Assembly (NCBI GenBank): GCA_036365145.1 | Contig: JAEOAD010002279.1 | Coordinates: 1,298,001 to 1,362,000 of the forward strand | From: Orientallactaga sibirica | Taxonomy: Eukaryota; Chordata; Mammalia; Rodentia; Dipodidae | Reading direction: 5' to 3' | Length of the DNA: 64,000 nucleotides | In this document: positions 11,593 to 22,819 of the stretch, piece after piece | Numbering within the stretch: position 1 is the stretch's first letter | Layout of the letters: every line of letters begins with the position of its first letter | Notes under the pieces: model-generated | The model's database searches: none | What the model saw: the letters and a program-made list of their open reading frames with translations, nothing else | What the model was told of the DNA's origin: nothing | Program-made: the position numbers and the translations under genes

Positions 11593-11689
11593 AAGAAATT
11601 ATTTGATGGCTTTAGCATCCCTGTGGAATTTCCAAAGGGCCTCCACAGATGTCTTCTTTCTTCAACCTTGACCTCAGAGGATACGGACA

Positions 11690-11812
11690 CAGGTTCTGGA
11701 ACTGTCATGTCTGGGGTTGAATTCTGGGCACTGTTGCTTCCTCTCTGTGATCTGGACCAGTGAGTACTTTCTTCTGGTCCGTAGTTTTCCTCATCTGTAA
11801 CATGGACTGACA
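11690..11812 (+). mobile_element. MIR fragment
   Basis: The order is 'tggggttgaattctgggc', 'cactgttgc', 'tgtgatct' and 'tagttttcctcatctgtaac', that is, the MIR tRNA-related part, core and 3' part. Confidence 0.65.
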
Positions 11813-12230
11813 GTCTTGAGCTGCTGTGGTGTTGAGATGCTTTGCTGCGTTGGAGACATTGAGAAGGATGCCCAGTGCACAGCCGCACCATGTGAATATC
11901 AGGGTTCTCATTAGCTGTACTCATCCTGACAGAGCCCAGGACCCAAAGGCCACCGTGTGAACTTGAATCTGGAAGCAAGGCTAGCAAGGTGTACATTCTT
12001 GGCACAGTGACATAAATTCTCAAGGTCTCCGGTGTCCCCCTTGACACACGCACGTACCAGCACCACATGCCCGTGCATCGGTGAAGCCAGAGGTGAATCC
12101 TGACATCCTAGCGAGGGAGGGAGCTAGAGAAAGACAAGACAGCCAGACCCAAGGCTAGGCATCCATGGTGTCCCTCAAATACTAACTGTTAGAATTCGGG
12201 ATTGGCCAGGGCGATGTGAGGAGTGACCTC
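11813..12230. other. Low-copy non-coding sequence
   Basis: No gene recognised. The minus-strand frame crossing it (11436-12068) begins in the Dip-B on its left and is not credible. Confidence 0.5.
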
Positions 12231-12424
12231 TGTAAGGAAAGTGTAAGAGAAAAGCAAAAGAGAACGCTGGGGACTGGAGAAATGGCTTAGTGGTTAAGCG
12301 CTTGCCTATGAAGCCTAAGGACCCCGGTTCGAGGCTCGATTCCCCAGGATCCACGTAAGCCAGATGCACAAGGGGGCGCACGCATCTGGAGTTCGTTTAC
12401 AGTGGCTGTAGGCCCTGGTGCACC

Positions 12425-12460
<36 letters not shown>

Positions 12461-12937
12461 CTGCCAATTTCTATATCTTTCAAATAAATAAAAAATAAAA
12501 TATATAAAAAAAGAGAGAACACTGGACTTGATCTCTACAGATAGACTGTTTATTGAGAGAAACAGTGAGGGGCAGCAGTCTTCCTGCGGGATGAAGGCTG
12601 CAGCACTGGGCCAGGCTGGGGTGGAAGCTTCTAAGGGGGATCCTAAGAAAAACAGACTGGACCAGCTGCAGGTGGGAGGGAAGTAGATAAGGAACTCTAG
12701 TTATTCATGTCCTTGCTCAGAATAAGCTTCTTTGGCCCCATTGTCGAGGGAGGCTAACCCGCCAGACGGTTTCTGTTCCCGCAAGGTTTTCTGAGCTAAG
12801 GGAGGGTTAGTTTGTCACTGGGGAGTGGACAGGCCTGTCAAGGTCTTGCCTTTGAAGTTTTATGGCTTGTTGGTCTTATGGATGGTTGTTAACTCTTTAC
12901 TCCTCTGTAGATGTCAGGGAAGGCTATTAACCCTTCA
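12231..12937 (-). mobile_element. Solo LTR of an ERV, interrupted by a Dip
   Basis: Without the Dip (12271-12513 plus one TSD copy) the element is about 450 bp. It matches the element at 15114-15525 along its length. On the minus strand it runs TGAAGG...CTTACA, with AATAAA near 12550, as expected for an LTR. No flanking gag or pol sequence was seen. A clear TSD was not found. Confidence 0.72.
12271..12513 (+). mobile_element. Dip-A SINE inserted in the LTR
   Basis: Full length, with a CT run of about 30 bases. TSD agagaac.ctgg at 12259-12270 and 12514-12525. Confidence 0.95.
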
Positions 12938-13549
12938 ATCTCAACAGCACAGACTTGAATGGAGCATTCTTAGGGGCAGCCTTCTCCCACGGGAAATAAG
13001 AATGGCACCTCCCCCCTTGAGTGGGCATTGGGGATTTTCAGAAGTTAGGTTTCATTTCAGAACAGCCTGAGCTGGGGCAGTGGGGGTAGAGTTCACCAAA
13101 CTTTAGGTTGATTTTTCTTTTTCTTTTGTTTACTGGTCATCCACCCAGAGGCGATTAGGGCTGCTTCGTCTTAATTGGCCTGTTAAGTCCCAGAGTCCGG
13201 CCCTCTTCAATTTGGTAAATTTTATGGTCCCAAGTAATTCTCCAGCGAGGTCAGAGATTCGTGCATCCTTCACTAACAATGGAGAGGAAGCCAGTCTATC
13301 TTAAGGACCAAATGCCTTGCCCCACCTTGGCTCAATGCTGGAGGCAGTTCCATGCCAGGGATGGGGACAGAATGTTTCAGTGTTTTCTTCCCTTCCTACC
13401 TAATTGTAACCTTTAGCAAGGCATCTTGATTCTGTGAGCCTCTGTTTTGTTATCTTGAAAATCAAACAACTTTCCGATAATCCGCCAGCCCCAGAACGCA
13501 ATGCAATGCCCTCTCTGGTTGAGCTGATTAAACCATTATTGCCTCCCAA
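12938..13549. other. Low-copy sequence with possible MIR piece
   Basis: No gene seen. At about 13405-13475 'ctttagcaaggcatcttg' and 'gagcctctgttttgttat' resemble a plus-strand MIR. Confidence 0.45.
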
Positions 13550-13560
13550 CAGTTCTGTTG

Positions 13561-13763
13561 TTTTTTCTTTTAAATATATTTTATTCATTTATTTACTTGA
13601 GAGAGAGAGAATGGGTGCGCCAGGGCCTCCAGCCACTGCAAACAAACTCCAGATGCAGGCGCCCCCTTGTGTATCTGGCTTACGTGGGTCCTGGAGAACC
13701 CAACCAGGCTCCTTTGGCTTTGCAGGCAGGCGCCTTAACCGCTAAGCCATCTCTCCAGCCCAG
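13561..13763 (-). mobile_element. Dip-A SINE
   Basis: Antisense full-length copy. TSD acagttctgtt at about 13549-13559 and 13764-13774. Confidence 0.95.
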
Positions 13764-13774
13764 ACAGTTCTGTT

Positions 13775-15022
13775 TCTTATCCTAAATGGGAATTCCAGTG
13801 TTTGTCATTCTCTTGTGAGGTTGTTGTTAATGCGAGTCCTATTCCAGATTGGCTCACTTCTAAGACATGAACAAGATTTCCTGTTAAAGCGCAAAGTCTT
13901 GGAGTCGGCTGTTTTATATCAATATTTTATCCCAGGAAAGTGCCCATCTACAACCCGTCGGGTCTCGTTTTGGAGGACGTCCTGGGAAAACAGGCTAGAA
14001 TTCACATTTCTGCAGGTAGTTCCGAGGGGCAGCCAGAAAGTAAATGGAAAAGGGCTTTGTAAACTTGGAACCTCTTTGTTCCTGGAAGGCAGGGTGTGGC
14101 CGTTCAGAAAGTTGAAGGCAGAAGCCTCGGGGGGATGCAAAACAGAGCATGTGTCTTCAGAAACAAGAGCGAGGAGCCCAGCTTTACCTGGTCATCCCAC
14201 ACACCCCGCCCCCAGGGCTTGCTTCCCTCCAAGACAGGAATAAAAGCCCCGTTTTTAATATCAAATCCTCCCTGCTGGTCCTGCGAAGGCCGGGAAACAG
14301 CAGGTAACAATGTGTAAGTGACTTTGAATTAAGACTGAACTCCACATCCTTGGCTTCCCCCTCCAACGTGGAATGATTTCCTAAGAATTTAATTATCGCA
14401 GAACACCGCATCAAAGCGGTTAGACCCTTGTTAGTGTTAATTCAAACTTAATGTGCACGAGCTTTAGAGATCTCCGATACCGAGGAAATGATTTCAATTT
14501 CAATAGCTCGCTTTGTCCTACACATCACAAAACATCTTTTAACATAGGTAATTTTTTTTTTTTTAAATAGAATACCGCAGCCCAGGTCTTTCCCGCTCAA
14601 AAGGATTCTCACCGTGGGGAAATCAGATGCTCCATAAACCCGGCAGGATATAGCTCGAAGAACAAACACGGGCTTTGGTGCCTCAGAAACCTGAGTTTAA
14701 ACTTAGGCCTTCCGCCTTTGTCAAGGTCTGTGGGCAGACAGCTCCCTTCTTTGAACCTCAGCAGATTAACCTCTCAGCATGACAGACAAGCTTGAGGACA
14801 GAAGGGCCGGTGGGAAGTTCCAGGCCAGGTGTGTCAGGATGCTGGTGGCCCTAGTGGAGTGTAGAGGCTAGCATTACCTTGCCTACTCTTAGGCAAGGCG
14901 GAGAGAGGAATGCAGATGGAAAGGGTTTAGCAAACCCACTGGGTTTGATCACTTGCAATGAAACCGTAACTAACATGTAATACAACACATCTCTGCTTGG
15001 GAAATGAAACTGTTCACAAGCC
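13775..15022. other. SINE-free low-copy sequence
   Basis: This is 1.2 kb with no recognisable transposon apart from a possible MIR remnant near 14668-14770. Several short frames (up to 142 codons, 13815-14243) overlap on both strands without a known domain. Confidence 0.5.
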
Positions 15023-15070
15023 TTATGATGTTTTAATGATATTTTATTTATTTATTCGAGAGGGAAAGAG

Positions 15071-15073
<3 letters not shown>

Positions 15074-15116
<43 letters not shown>
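15074..15116. repeat. (GT)n microsatellite
   Basis: About 21 GT units lie between the Dip GA region and the LTR end. Confidence 0.95.
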
Positions 15117-15118
<2 letters not shown>

Positions 15119-15525
15119 GGAAAGTGTAAGAGAAAAGCAAAAGAGAACATCAGACTTTGATCTCTACATACAAGACCGTTTCTTGAGACACACATCCAGC
15201 TGTCCTGCAGGATGAAGGCTGAAGCATTGGGCCAGGATGGGGAGCAAGCTTATAAGGGGGATCCTAAGACAATCAGGGTGTACCAGCTGCAGGTCCAAGG
15301 GAAGTAGATAAGGAACTGTTTTAGCCAAATTGTCGAGGGAGGATAACTCACCAGACGGTTTTTGTTCCTTCAAGGTTTTCTGAGCTAAGGGAGGGTTAGT
15401 TTGTCACTGGGAGTGGACAGGCCTGTCAAGGCCATGCTTCTGAAGTTTTATGGCTTGTTGGTCTTAGGGATGGTTATTAACTCTTGAGTTCCCTCTAGTT
15501 TTCAGGGAAGGTGATTAACCCTTCA
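15114..15525 (-). mobile_element. Solo LTR of an ERV (same family as 12231-12937)
   Basis: It is 412 bp. On the minus strand it starts TGAAGG, has a TATAA box at about 15250 (cccttataagcttg) and ends CTTACA. It lies inside a Dip SINE, which makes it younger than that SINE. The family could be class I or II; it is not MaLR-like. Confidence 0.75.
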
Positions 15526-15839
15526 GAGAGGAGGGGGAATGGGCACGCCATGGCCTCTAGCCACTGCAAACAAACTCCAGACACATGCACCACCTTGTGC
15601 ATTTGGCTTATGTGGGTACTGGGGAGTCGAACCTGGGTCCTTAGGCTTTGCAGGCAAATGCCTTAACTGCTAAGCCATCCCCTTGTGGTGTTTAAAAGGA
15701 AGCAGGTACCACACATGTGTTGACTGCAGGGTAACTAGATAGTAGAAACCAGCCAATCTCATGAGAATTCATTGAGTTCAAAATGCGAGATGAGTTCTGA
15801 GACACAATAGTTGTAATTACAACTTTATTTTATTTTTTA

Positions 15840-15915
15840 CATGTGTGCTATGTGGTGTGTGTGTGTGTGTGTGCTTGTGGTATACACACAAGCATGTACA
15901 CATGTGTGTGTCTCA
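15840..15915. repeat. TG/CA-rich tract
   Basis: Alternating purine-pyrimidine sequence with a (GT)n core at about 15853-15873. Confidence 0.85.
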
Positions 15916-15999
15916 GGAGCATGTGAACAGAGGCCATAAAAGCTGTTGGGCACCCTGCTCTCTCACTTTTCTGCCCTTAATTCCCCTGAGACAGAGTCT

Positions 16000-16228
16000 C
16001 TCTCTCTCTCCCTCTTTTTGAGAGAGAGAGGGAGAGAGAGAGGGACAGATAGAGAAAGGGTGCGCCAGCAGCCTCTCAGCCGCTGCATGCGTCCCCTTGT
16101 GGGCAAATGTGGCATTGTGCCCTTGCGTCACTTTTTACGTCTGACTAAATGTGGGACCTGGAGAATTGAACCGGCATTCTTAGGCTTAGCAGGCAGGCTC
16201 CTTAACTACTAAGCTGTCTCTCCAGCCC
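16000..16228 (-). mobile_element. Dip-B SINE, internally deleted
   Basis: Antisense copy missing about 20 bases between 'cagccgctg' and 'catgcgtcccc'. TSD cagagtct at 15992-15999 and 16229-16236. Confidence 0.93.
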
Positions 16229-16398
16229 CAGAGTCTTTCTTTGAAGCTGGAGCTCCCCAGTTATTGGTCAGGCTGACTGACCAGGGAGCCTCAGCAATCC
16301 TCCCGTCTCCACCCCCTCCCTTCAGCACTGCGATTAGAGACAACTTCAAAACCTGTGAAGTCTTGGGGCTCAACCTGTTTCCCTTTTTATGAAAAACA

Positions 16399-16622
16399 GG
16401 CCTGGAGAGATGGCTTAGCAGTTAAGGTGCCTGCCCACAAAGGCAAAGGACGCTTTGCTTACAAAGGCTGATGGCCTGGGTTTGATTCCTTAGTTCTCAC
16501 GTAAAGCCAGATGCACAAAGTGGCACATGCACCTGGAACTTGTCTGCAGTGGCGGGAGGCCCTGGAATGCCCATACTCACTCTCTATCTGTCTGTCTCTC
16601 TCTCATAAATAGTTTAAAGACT
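16399..16622 (+). mobile_element. Dip-A SINE
   Basis: Full length, with a small internal duplication in the head region ('caaaggcaaaggacgctttg'). Confidence 0.93.
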
Positions 16623-16690
16623 GAAAAAATTTTTTTAAAAATCTCAAAAAAGCCCAAACTTACTATTCCTTAATAAGAGTACATATCTAG

Positions 16691-16868
16691 GAAAGGAGAG
16701 ATGGCTTAGCGGTTAAGGAGTTTGCCTGCAAAACCAAAGGATCCCGGTTCAATTTTTCATGACCCATTTAAGCCAGATGCACAAGGGGACACATGCATCT
16801 GGAGTTTGTTTGCAGTGGCTGGATGCCCATTCTCTCTCTCTCTTGCTCTCTGTCTCTTTCTCTCCAAA

Positions 16869-16903
<35 letters not shown>

Positions 16904-16916
16904 AAAAATATATTTT
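16691..16916 (+). mobile_element. Dip-A SINE with (AAAT)n tail
   Basis: Head 'aggagagatggcttagcgg', then a body lacking part of 'ctggaggccctgg'. The AAAT tail is expanded at about 16866-16905. Confidence 0.94.
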
Positions 16917-16945
16917 TAAAATCCAGGTTAAAATTTCCCGACATA

Positions 16946-17177
16946 TGAGGCTATAGAGATGGCTTATCAGTTAAGGCGCTTGCCTGTAAAGGACCTCAGT
17001 TTGATTCCCCAGGCCCCATGTAAGCCAGATGCACAAGGGGGCGCATGCGTCTGAAGTTGTTTGCAGTGGCTGGAGGCCCTGGCGCACCCATTCTCTCTGT
17101 CTCTCTCTTTTCTCCCTGTCTGCCTCTTACCCTCTCTTGCTCTCTCAAATAAATAAATGAATAAAAATTTAAAAACG
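16946..17177 (+). mobile_element. Dip-A SINE
   Basis: Full length with a short head. TSD ttcccg.cata at 16935-16945 and 17178-17188. Confidence 0.95.
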
Positions 17178-17711
17178 TTCCCGGCATAGACAAAAGTGAG
17201 ATCATGGAACCAAAGGAGATGAAGCCCTGGACAATGTCTGGAGAACAAAATAAATGAAGTTAAGATGTGGAATGGAGAGACCCTGGCCCTGACACCTCAT
17301 GGCAGATCACATGCTTCTCCTGGGAGCTACCCCAAACTCTGCCTGAGGATCCTCTCTACCTTCCTAGTCTGTCCATACCTGGCTGCCGGTTGGTATTACT
17401 CAATGTCCACCATAGAAGTTTCTTTACCCAAAGGGCAGAAGTGATTACAGAGACCCACAGAAGCCAGAGTTACCAAGAATAAGCAACTGGCTTGTGCTCA
17501 GCCCTAAACATGATGTCTAAACCACCCCTTCCGAAGGCTCAGAGCAACTCATGGTTGAGGGAAACCAGAAAAAACATAAGTGCAGACGGATGAGAAAGGG
17601 GCTGTGCAATGCTGTCTTCTGGATACAATACATCCTAAAGCCGCTACACTCGTGAACTCAGAGTAGATGGAGTTTCCCACACATGACTGAGCCTGTCAAA
17701 ATCTCATTATA

Positions 17712-17917
17712 GGGCTGGACAGATGGCTTAGCAGTAAAGGCATTTGCCTGCAAAGCCTAAAGACCCAAGTTCGATTCCCCAGGTCCCACATAAGCCAGAC
17801 GCACATACATCTAGAGTTCATTTGCAGTGGCTGGAAGCCCTGGCATGCCCATTCTCCCTTTCACTCTCTCTGCCTCTTTCTCTCTCTCAAATAAATGAAT
17901 AAAGTTAAAAAAAAAAA
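17712..17917 (+). mobile_element. Dip-A SINE (copy 1)
   Basis: First of two adjacent Dip-A copies. Left flank 'atctcattata' is a TSD-like match to 'acctcatcata' after the second Dip. Confidence 0.94.
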
Positions 17918-17925
17918 TCTCACCA

Positions 17926-18122
17926 GGGCTGGAGAGATGGCTTAGTGGTTAAGGCGTTTGCCTACAAAGCCAAAGGATCCCGGTTCGATTCTCCAGGACC
18001 CATGTAAGCCAGATGCACAAGGGGGTACATGCATCTGGAATTCGTTTGCAGCGACTGGAGGCCCTGGTGTACCCATTCTCTCTCTCTTTCTCTCAAATAA
18101 ATAAATAAACAAATTTTGTAAA
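17926..18122 (+). mobile_element. Dip-A SINE (copy 1)
   Basis: Second adjacent Dip-A. It is separated from the first only by 'tctcacca', a degraded copy of the same target site. Confidence 0.94.
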
Positions 18123-18338
18123 AGAACCTCATCATAGACAAGGAGTGGTGCATGAGACCCCACACCCCACAGAGTAAAGAGTCAAACGTGATGATGGTAA
18201 AGAGAAGGCATGTTCTGCAATATATGACCTCTTGTACTTGATTTGTTAAACAGCCCTCACTGAAGTCAGTGCATCCGAAAATTAAATAAATGAAATAAAT
18301 AAGTCATAGACATAGGATGGGGGCCTAATGACAAGAAG

Positions 18339-18559
18339 AAAATTTTAAAGCTTTTAAAAATTATTTATTTGCAAACCGAGAGGGATAGCCAGAAGAGAGA
18401 CAGAGAGAATGGTCGTGCCAGGGCCTCCAGTGGCTATACATGTACTCCAGATATCTGCCCCACTTTGGGCATCTGGTTTTATGTGGGTACTAGGGAATCA
18501 AACTCGGGCCATTAGTCTTTGCAGGCAAACATCCTAACCAGTAAGCCATCTTTCTAGCC
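18339..18559 (-). mobile_element. Dip-A SINE, diverged (copy 1)
   Basis: An antisense older copy ('gccatctttctagccc'). TSD caagaag at 18332-18338 and 18560-18566. Confidence 0.9.
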
Positions 18560-18804
18560 CAAGAAGGGTTTTGATCAACGGGGAAAGGAGAAGGGAGAGA
18601 GTTAGTGGGGGAGGGGAGATCAAAATGTATTGTAAACATGTGTGAAATTGTTAAAAAACAAAATTTAACATAAGATTGTGACTGAAACGATAATACAGTC
18701 ACTGTGGGTGTGTGTACATGTGCGCACACACACGCACATGTGTGTTGGGTTAAGAGCACGAAGGATCACAACAAGACAGGTCAAATTGTGTCGCTCTGTG
18801 CTTT

Positions 18805-19052
18805 TGTTTTCTAATTTGAGAGAGACAGAGAGAGAGAGAGAGAGGAAGAGGCAGAGAGAGAGAATGGGCACAGCAGGGCCTTTTCAGCCGCTGTGAACGA
18901 ACTCCAGACGCATGCACCCCCTTGTGGTCAAGTGTGGCATTGCGCCATTGCGTCACTTTTGCATCTGGCTAAATGTGGGACCTGGAGAATCAAATAGGCG
19001 TTCTTAGGCCTGGCAGGCAGGTGCCTTAACCACTAAGCCGTCTCTCCAGCCC
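18805..19052 (-). mobile_element. Dip-B SINE (copy 1)
   Basis: Antisense Dip-B with 'gtggcattgcgccattgcg' and 'aagccgtctctccagccc'. A TG/CA-alternating tract lies to its left at about 18700-18745. Confidence 0.93.
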
Positions 19053-19435
19053 TCCTGCTGGTTTTTATTTCATGCCTGTGAAGCCTCAAAATAGGCACAC
19101 TCTGCTGCTTAAAGACAAGGAAAGAGTCTTCCTCAACAATCTCTTCTTTGTTGCCTATCAGAACAGAAGTTCAATAAGATTTATTGAATCCATCAAAGGA
19201 GAGAAATCTGGTAATTACTGGGTCAATCCAATAATAGAATGTTCAGGTGTTATTAGTAACCCATGAGATTATTTGGGCTGTTGCTTTCCAAGTTGGTGGA
19301 GGAATTTTGTTTTCATGTAAACTAGTTTATTTTGATAGAAGAGTAATTGAGGACTTATTTTCAAAAAGACCATTCACATCTGAATTCAAGGCACACCTGT
19401 GTAAATGGGTGCTAAAAGTGTACTAACCAAGCATG
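19053..19435. other. Unit sequence with no recognised feature (copy 1)
   Basis: Single-copy part of the duplicated unit. No gene or repeat recognised. The counterpart is at about 22437-22819. Confidence 0.5.
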
Positions 19436-19920
19436 TGCTAGTTTCTTGTCACTATGACAACATACTCACATAAACAACTTACTTTGATTTGTGTGTGTGT
19501 GTAGGGGGCAGGGTTTCATGCATCCCAGGCTGACTTCAAATGGACTGTGTAGCAGAGGTTGGCCTTGAACTCCTGATCCTCCTGAGTCTACTTCCCAAGT
19601 GCTAGGATTCCAGGCGTGGGCCAACATGCCCATGTAGACACTGTGTATGCAGTGTCTAAGATTGAAGTGGGGTTTCCCGTATGCTAGCCAAGCATTCTGA
19701 CAGCTGAACTGCCTCCCAGACTCTTACCCAATGACTGAAGGGGCGAAGGATTTTCGTGACTCACAGATTCATCAATTCCCGTCCATGGTCGGGTGGTTGC
19801 ATTATTTGGGGCCAGTGGTGAGGCAGTGGAAGAGTGTGGTGAGGCTAAGCCGCTCAGCTCATGGCAGCCTGTAAGCAGGAAGAGCCAGAGACAACCTTGA
19901 GGGCCCTAACCCTCCAACGA
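19436..19920 (-). mobile_element. MaLR-like LTR interrupted by a B4 (copy 1)
   Basis: The left part 'tcttgtcactatgacaacat' and right part 'gtgactcacagattcatca', 'ggcagtggaagagtgtggt' and 'cagctcatggcagcctg' follow the order of MT/MLT-type MaLR LTRs read antisense. Confidence 0.62.
19489..19719 (-). mobile_element. B4-like composite SINE (copy 1)
   Basis: An antisense B1-like part (cccaggctgacttcaaatg, cccaagtgctaggattcc) is followed by an ID-like antisense tRNA part ('tgctagccaagcattctgac'). Confidence 0.7.
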
Positions 19921-19921
19921 C

Positions 19922-20607
19922 TGTTATGGGGTCTGGTGCTACACAAGAAAGACCATCAACTCACGGAATGCGAGACAAAGTTTTATTGGGTGAAAAAGAA
20001 AGAAAAGAAAAAGAAGAAAAGCTGGTGCCACCAGGGTTACACCCAGAGTTTGGGTTCTCAGGATGCAGCGCAGAATTGTTTGGGGGGTCAGTTTATTTTG
20101 TTTGTTTGTTTTGTTTGTTTGTTTTTTGAGGTAGGGTCTCACTCTAGTCCAGGCTGACCTCGAATTCACTATGTAGTGTCAGGGTGGCCTTGAACTCACG
20201 GCAATCTGGAGGGTCAGTTTTGATTGGAAAAAACTAGAGAAGGTTTATTGCAAAGAGGCTGGGAGTTAAGGCTTACATCACAACTTACATTGTTAGAAGA
20301 TTATAGGGAAGAAAAATCAGAACCAAGTTGTGAACCGGTCTGTTGGTTAGTTACAGGAAGCACCTGGGGGGTGAGGTAGGCCTGGGGACCAAGAGTCCCC
20401 AAATGTCTGATTATCTGCCCTTAAGGATTTTGCTCAGCAATGCAGGCCCAGAGTAATGCTATTCAGACCATCAGAGCATCCTGTTTATCTGTTACCTCCA
20501 CCTGCTCCAACAAGTGTTTCGTTTTATTCTTTTACGGGCTAACATTTTGCTCTTTTACACAACCTACTTTCTCCAGCTAGGCCCACTTCTTAAGATTGCC
20601 ACTGTCT
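19922..20607 (-). mobile_element. Possible ERV LTR (copy 1)
   Basis: The left border TGTTATGGGG and an antisense AATAAA ('gttttattgggtg') suggest a minus-strand LTR, broken by a truncated B1. No partner LTR or internal region was seen, so this is tentative. Confidence 0.38.
20095..20206 (-). mobile_element. B1 SINE, 5'-truncated (copy 1)
   Basis: Only the 3' half of B1 is present after a (TTTG)n tail. TSD resembling tgg.gggtcagttt at 20081-20094 and 20207-20220. Confidence 0.93.
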
Positions 20608-21087
20608 CAATGTCTGGAGAACAAAATAAATGAAGTTAAGATGTGGAATGGAGAGACCCTGGCCCTGACACCTCATGGCAGATCACATGCTTCTCCTGGG
20701 AGCTACCCCAAACTCTGCCTGAGGATCCTCTCTACCTTCCTAGTCTGGCCATACCTGGCTGCCGGTTGGTATTACTCAATGTCCACCATAGAAGTTTCTT
20801 TACCCAAAGGGCAGAAGTGATTGCAGAGACCCACAGAAGCCAGAGTTACCAAGAATAAGCAACTGGCTTGTGCTCAGCCCTAAACATGATGTCTAAACCA
20901 CCCCTTCCTAAGGCTCAGAGCAACTCATGGTTGAGGGAGACCAGAAAAATCCTAAGTGCGGAAGGACGAGAAAGGGGCTGTGCAGTGCTGTCTTCTGGAT
21001 ACAATACATCCTAAAGCCGCTACACTCGTGAACTCAGAGTAGATGGAGTTTCCCACACATGACTGAGCCTGTCAAAATCTCATCATA

Positions 21088-21293
21088 GGGCTGGAGTGAT
21101 GGCTTAGCAGTAAAGGCATTTGCCTGCAAAGCCTAAAGACCCACGTTCGATTCCCCAGGTCCCACATAAGCCAGACGCACATGCATCTGGAGTTCATTTG
21201 CAGTGGCTGGAAGCCCTGGCATGCCCATTCTCCCTTTCACTCTCTCTGCCTCTTTCTCTCTCTCAAATAAATGAATAAAGTTAAAAAAAAAAA
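21088..21293 (+). mobile_element. Dip-A SINE (copy 2)
   Basis: Counterpart of 17712-17917. The left flank is 'aatctcatcata', which exactly matches the flank after the next Dip. Confidence 0.94.
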
Positions 21294-21301
21294 TCTCACC
21301 A

Positions 21302-21504
21302 GGGCTGGAGAGATGGCTTAGTGGTTAAGGCGTTTGCCTGCAAAGCCAAAGGATCCCAGTTCGATTCTCCAGGACCCATGTAAGCCAGATGCACAAGGGG
21401 GTGCATGCATCTGGAATTCGTTTGCAGCGGCTGGAGGCCCTGGTGTGCCCATTCTCTCTCTCTTTCTCTCAAATAAATAAATAAATAAACAAATTTTGTA
21501 AAAG
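21302..21504 (+). mobile_element. Dip-A SINE (copy 2)
   Basis: Counterpart of 17926-18122, with one more AAAT unit. It is followed by 'aatctcatcata'. Confidence 0.94.
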
Positions 21505-21718
21505 AATCTCATCATAGACAAGGAGTGGTGCGTGAGACCCCACACCCCACAGAGTAAAGAGTCAAACGTGATGATGGTAAAGAGAAGGCATGTTCTGCAA
21601 TATATCACCTCTCGTACTTGATTTGTTAAACAGCCCTCACTGAAGTCAGTGCATCCGAAAATTAAATAAATGAAATAAATAAGTCATAGACATAGGATGG
21701 GGGCCTAATGACAAGAAG

Positions 21719-21939
21719 AAAATTTTAAAGCTTTTTAAAATTATTTATTTGCAAACCGAGAGGGATAGCCAGAAGAGAGACAGAGAGAATGGGCATGCCA
21801 GGGCCTCCAGTGGCTATACATGTACTCCAGATATCTGCCCCACTTTGTGCATCTGGTTTTATGTGGGTACTAGGGAATCAAACTCGGGCCATTAGTCTTT
21901 GCAGGCAAACGTCCTAACCAGTAAGCCATCTTTCTAGCC
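21719..21939 (-). mobile_element. Dip-A SINE, diverged (copy 2)
   Basis: Counterpart of 18339-18559, with the same TSD caagaag. Confidence 0.9.
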
Positions 21940-22184
21940 CAAGAAGGGTTTTGATCAACGGGGAAAGGAGAAGGGAGAGAGTTAGTGGGGGAGGGGAGAT
22001 CAAAATGTGTTGTAAACATGTGTGAAATTGTTAAAAAACAAAATTTAACATAAGATTGTGACTGAAACGATAATACAGTCACTGTGGGTGTGTGTACACG
22101 TGCGCACACACACATGCACATGTGTGTTGGGTTAAGAGCACGAAGGATCACAACAAGACAGGTCAAATTGTGTCGCTCTGTGCT

Positions 22185-22436
22185 TTTGTTTTCTAATTTG
22201 AGAGAGACAGAGAGAGAGAGAGAGAGAGGAAGAGGCAGAGAGAGAGAATGGGCACAGCAGGGCCTTTTCAGCCGCTGTGAACAAACTCCAGACGCATGCA
22301 CCCCCTTGTGGTCAAGTGTGGCATTGCGCCATTGCGTCACTTTTGCATCTGGCTAAATGTGGGACCTGGAGAATCAAACAGGTGTTCTTAGGCCTGGCAG
22401 GCAGGTGCCTTAACCACTAAGCCGTCTCTCCAGCCC
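22185..22436 (-). mobile_element. Dip-B SINE (copy 2)
   Basis: Counterpart of 18805-19052, with a slightly longer GA run. Confidence 0.93.
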
Positions 22437-22819
22437 TCCTGCTGGTTTTTATTTCATGCCTGTGAAGCCTCAAAATAGGCACACTCTGCCGCTTAAAGAC
22501 AAGGAAAGAGTCTTCCTCAACAATCTCTTCTTTGTTGCCTATCAGAACAGATGTTCAATAAGATTTATTGAATCCATCAAAGGAGAGAAATCTGGTAATT
22601 ACTGGGTCAATCCAATAATAGAATGTTCAGGTGTTATTAGTAACCCATGAGATTATTTGGGCTGTTGCTTTCCAAGTTGGTGGAGGAATTTTGTTTTCAT
22701 GTAAACTAGTTTATTTTGATAGAAGAGTAATTGAGGACTTATTTTCAAAAAGACCATTCACATCTGAATTCAAGGCACACCTGTGTAAATGGGTGCTAAA
22801 AGTGTACTAACCAAGTATG
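22437..22819. other. Unit sequence with no recognised feature (copy 2)
   Basis: Counterpart of 19053-19435. No gene or repeat recognised. Confidence 0.5.

Larger units (their letters stand above)
15037..15682 (-). mobile_element. Dip-A SINE split by a solo LTR
   Basis: The tail and GA part (15037-15113) and the body to head part (15526-15682) are one element, separated by the LTR at 15114-15525. TSD resembling ttgtggtgttttaa at 15023-15036 and 15683-15695. Confidence 0.9.
17232..20607. repeat. Tandem segmental duplication, copy 1
   Basis: This 3376-bp unit recurs head to tail as 20608-24002. The repeat starts at 'caatgtctggagaac' in both copies and ends at 'gccactgtct'. Only scattered substitutions and small length changes in simple runs separate the copies. 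Each carries the same seven SINE insertions at the same places. Confidence 0.98.

Noticed and set aside
11436..12068. 210-codon minus-strand frame
   Set aside because: Its C-terminal third is a Dip-B SINE and the rest shows no domain. Most likely chance.
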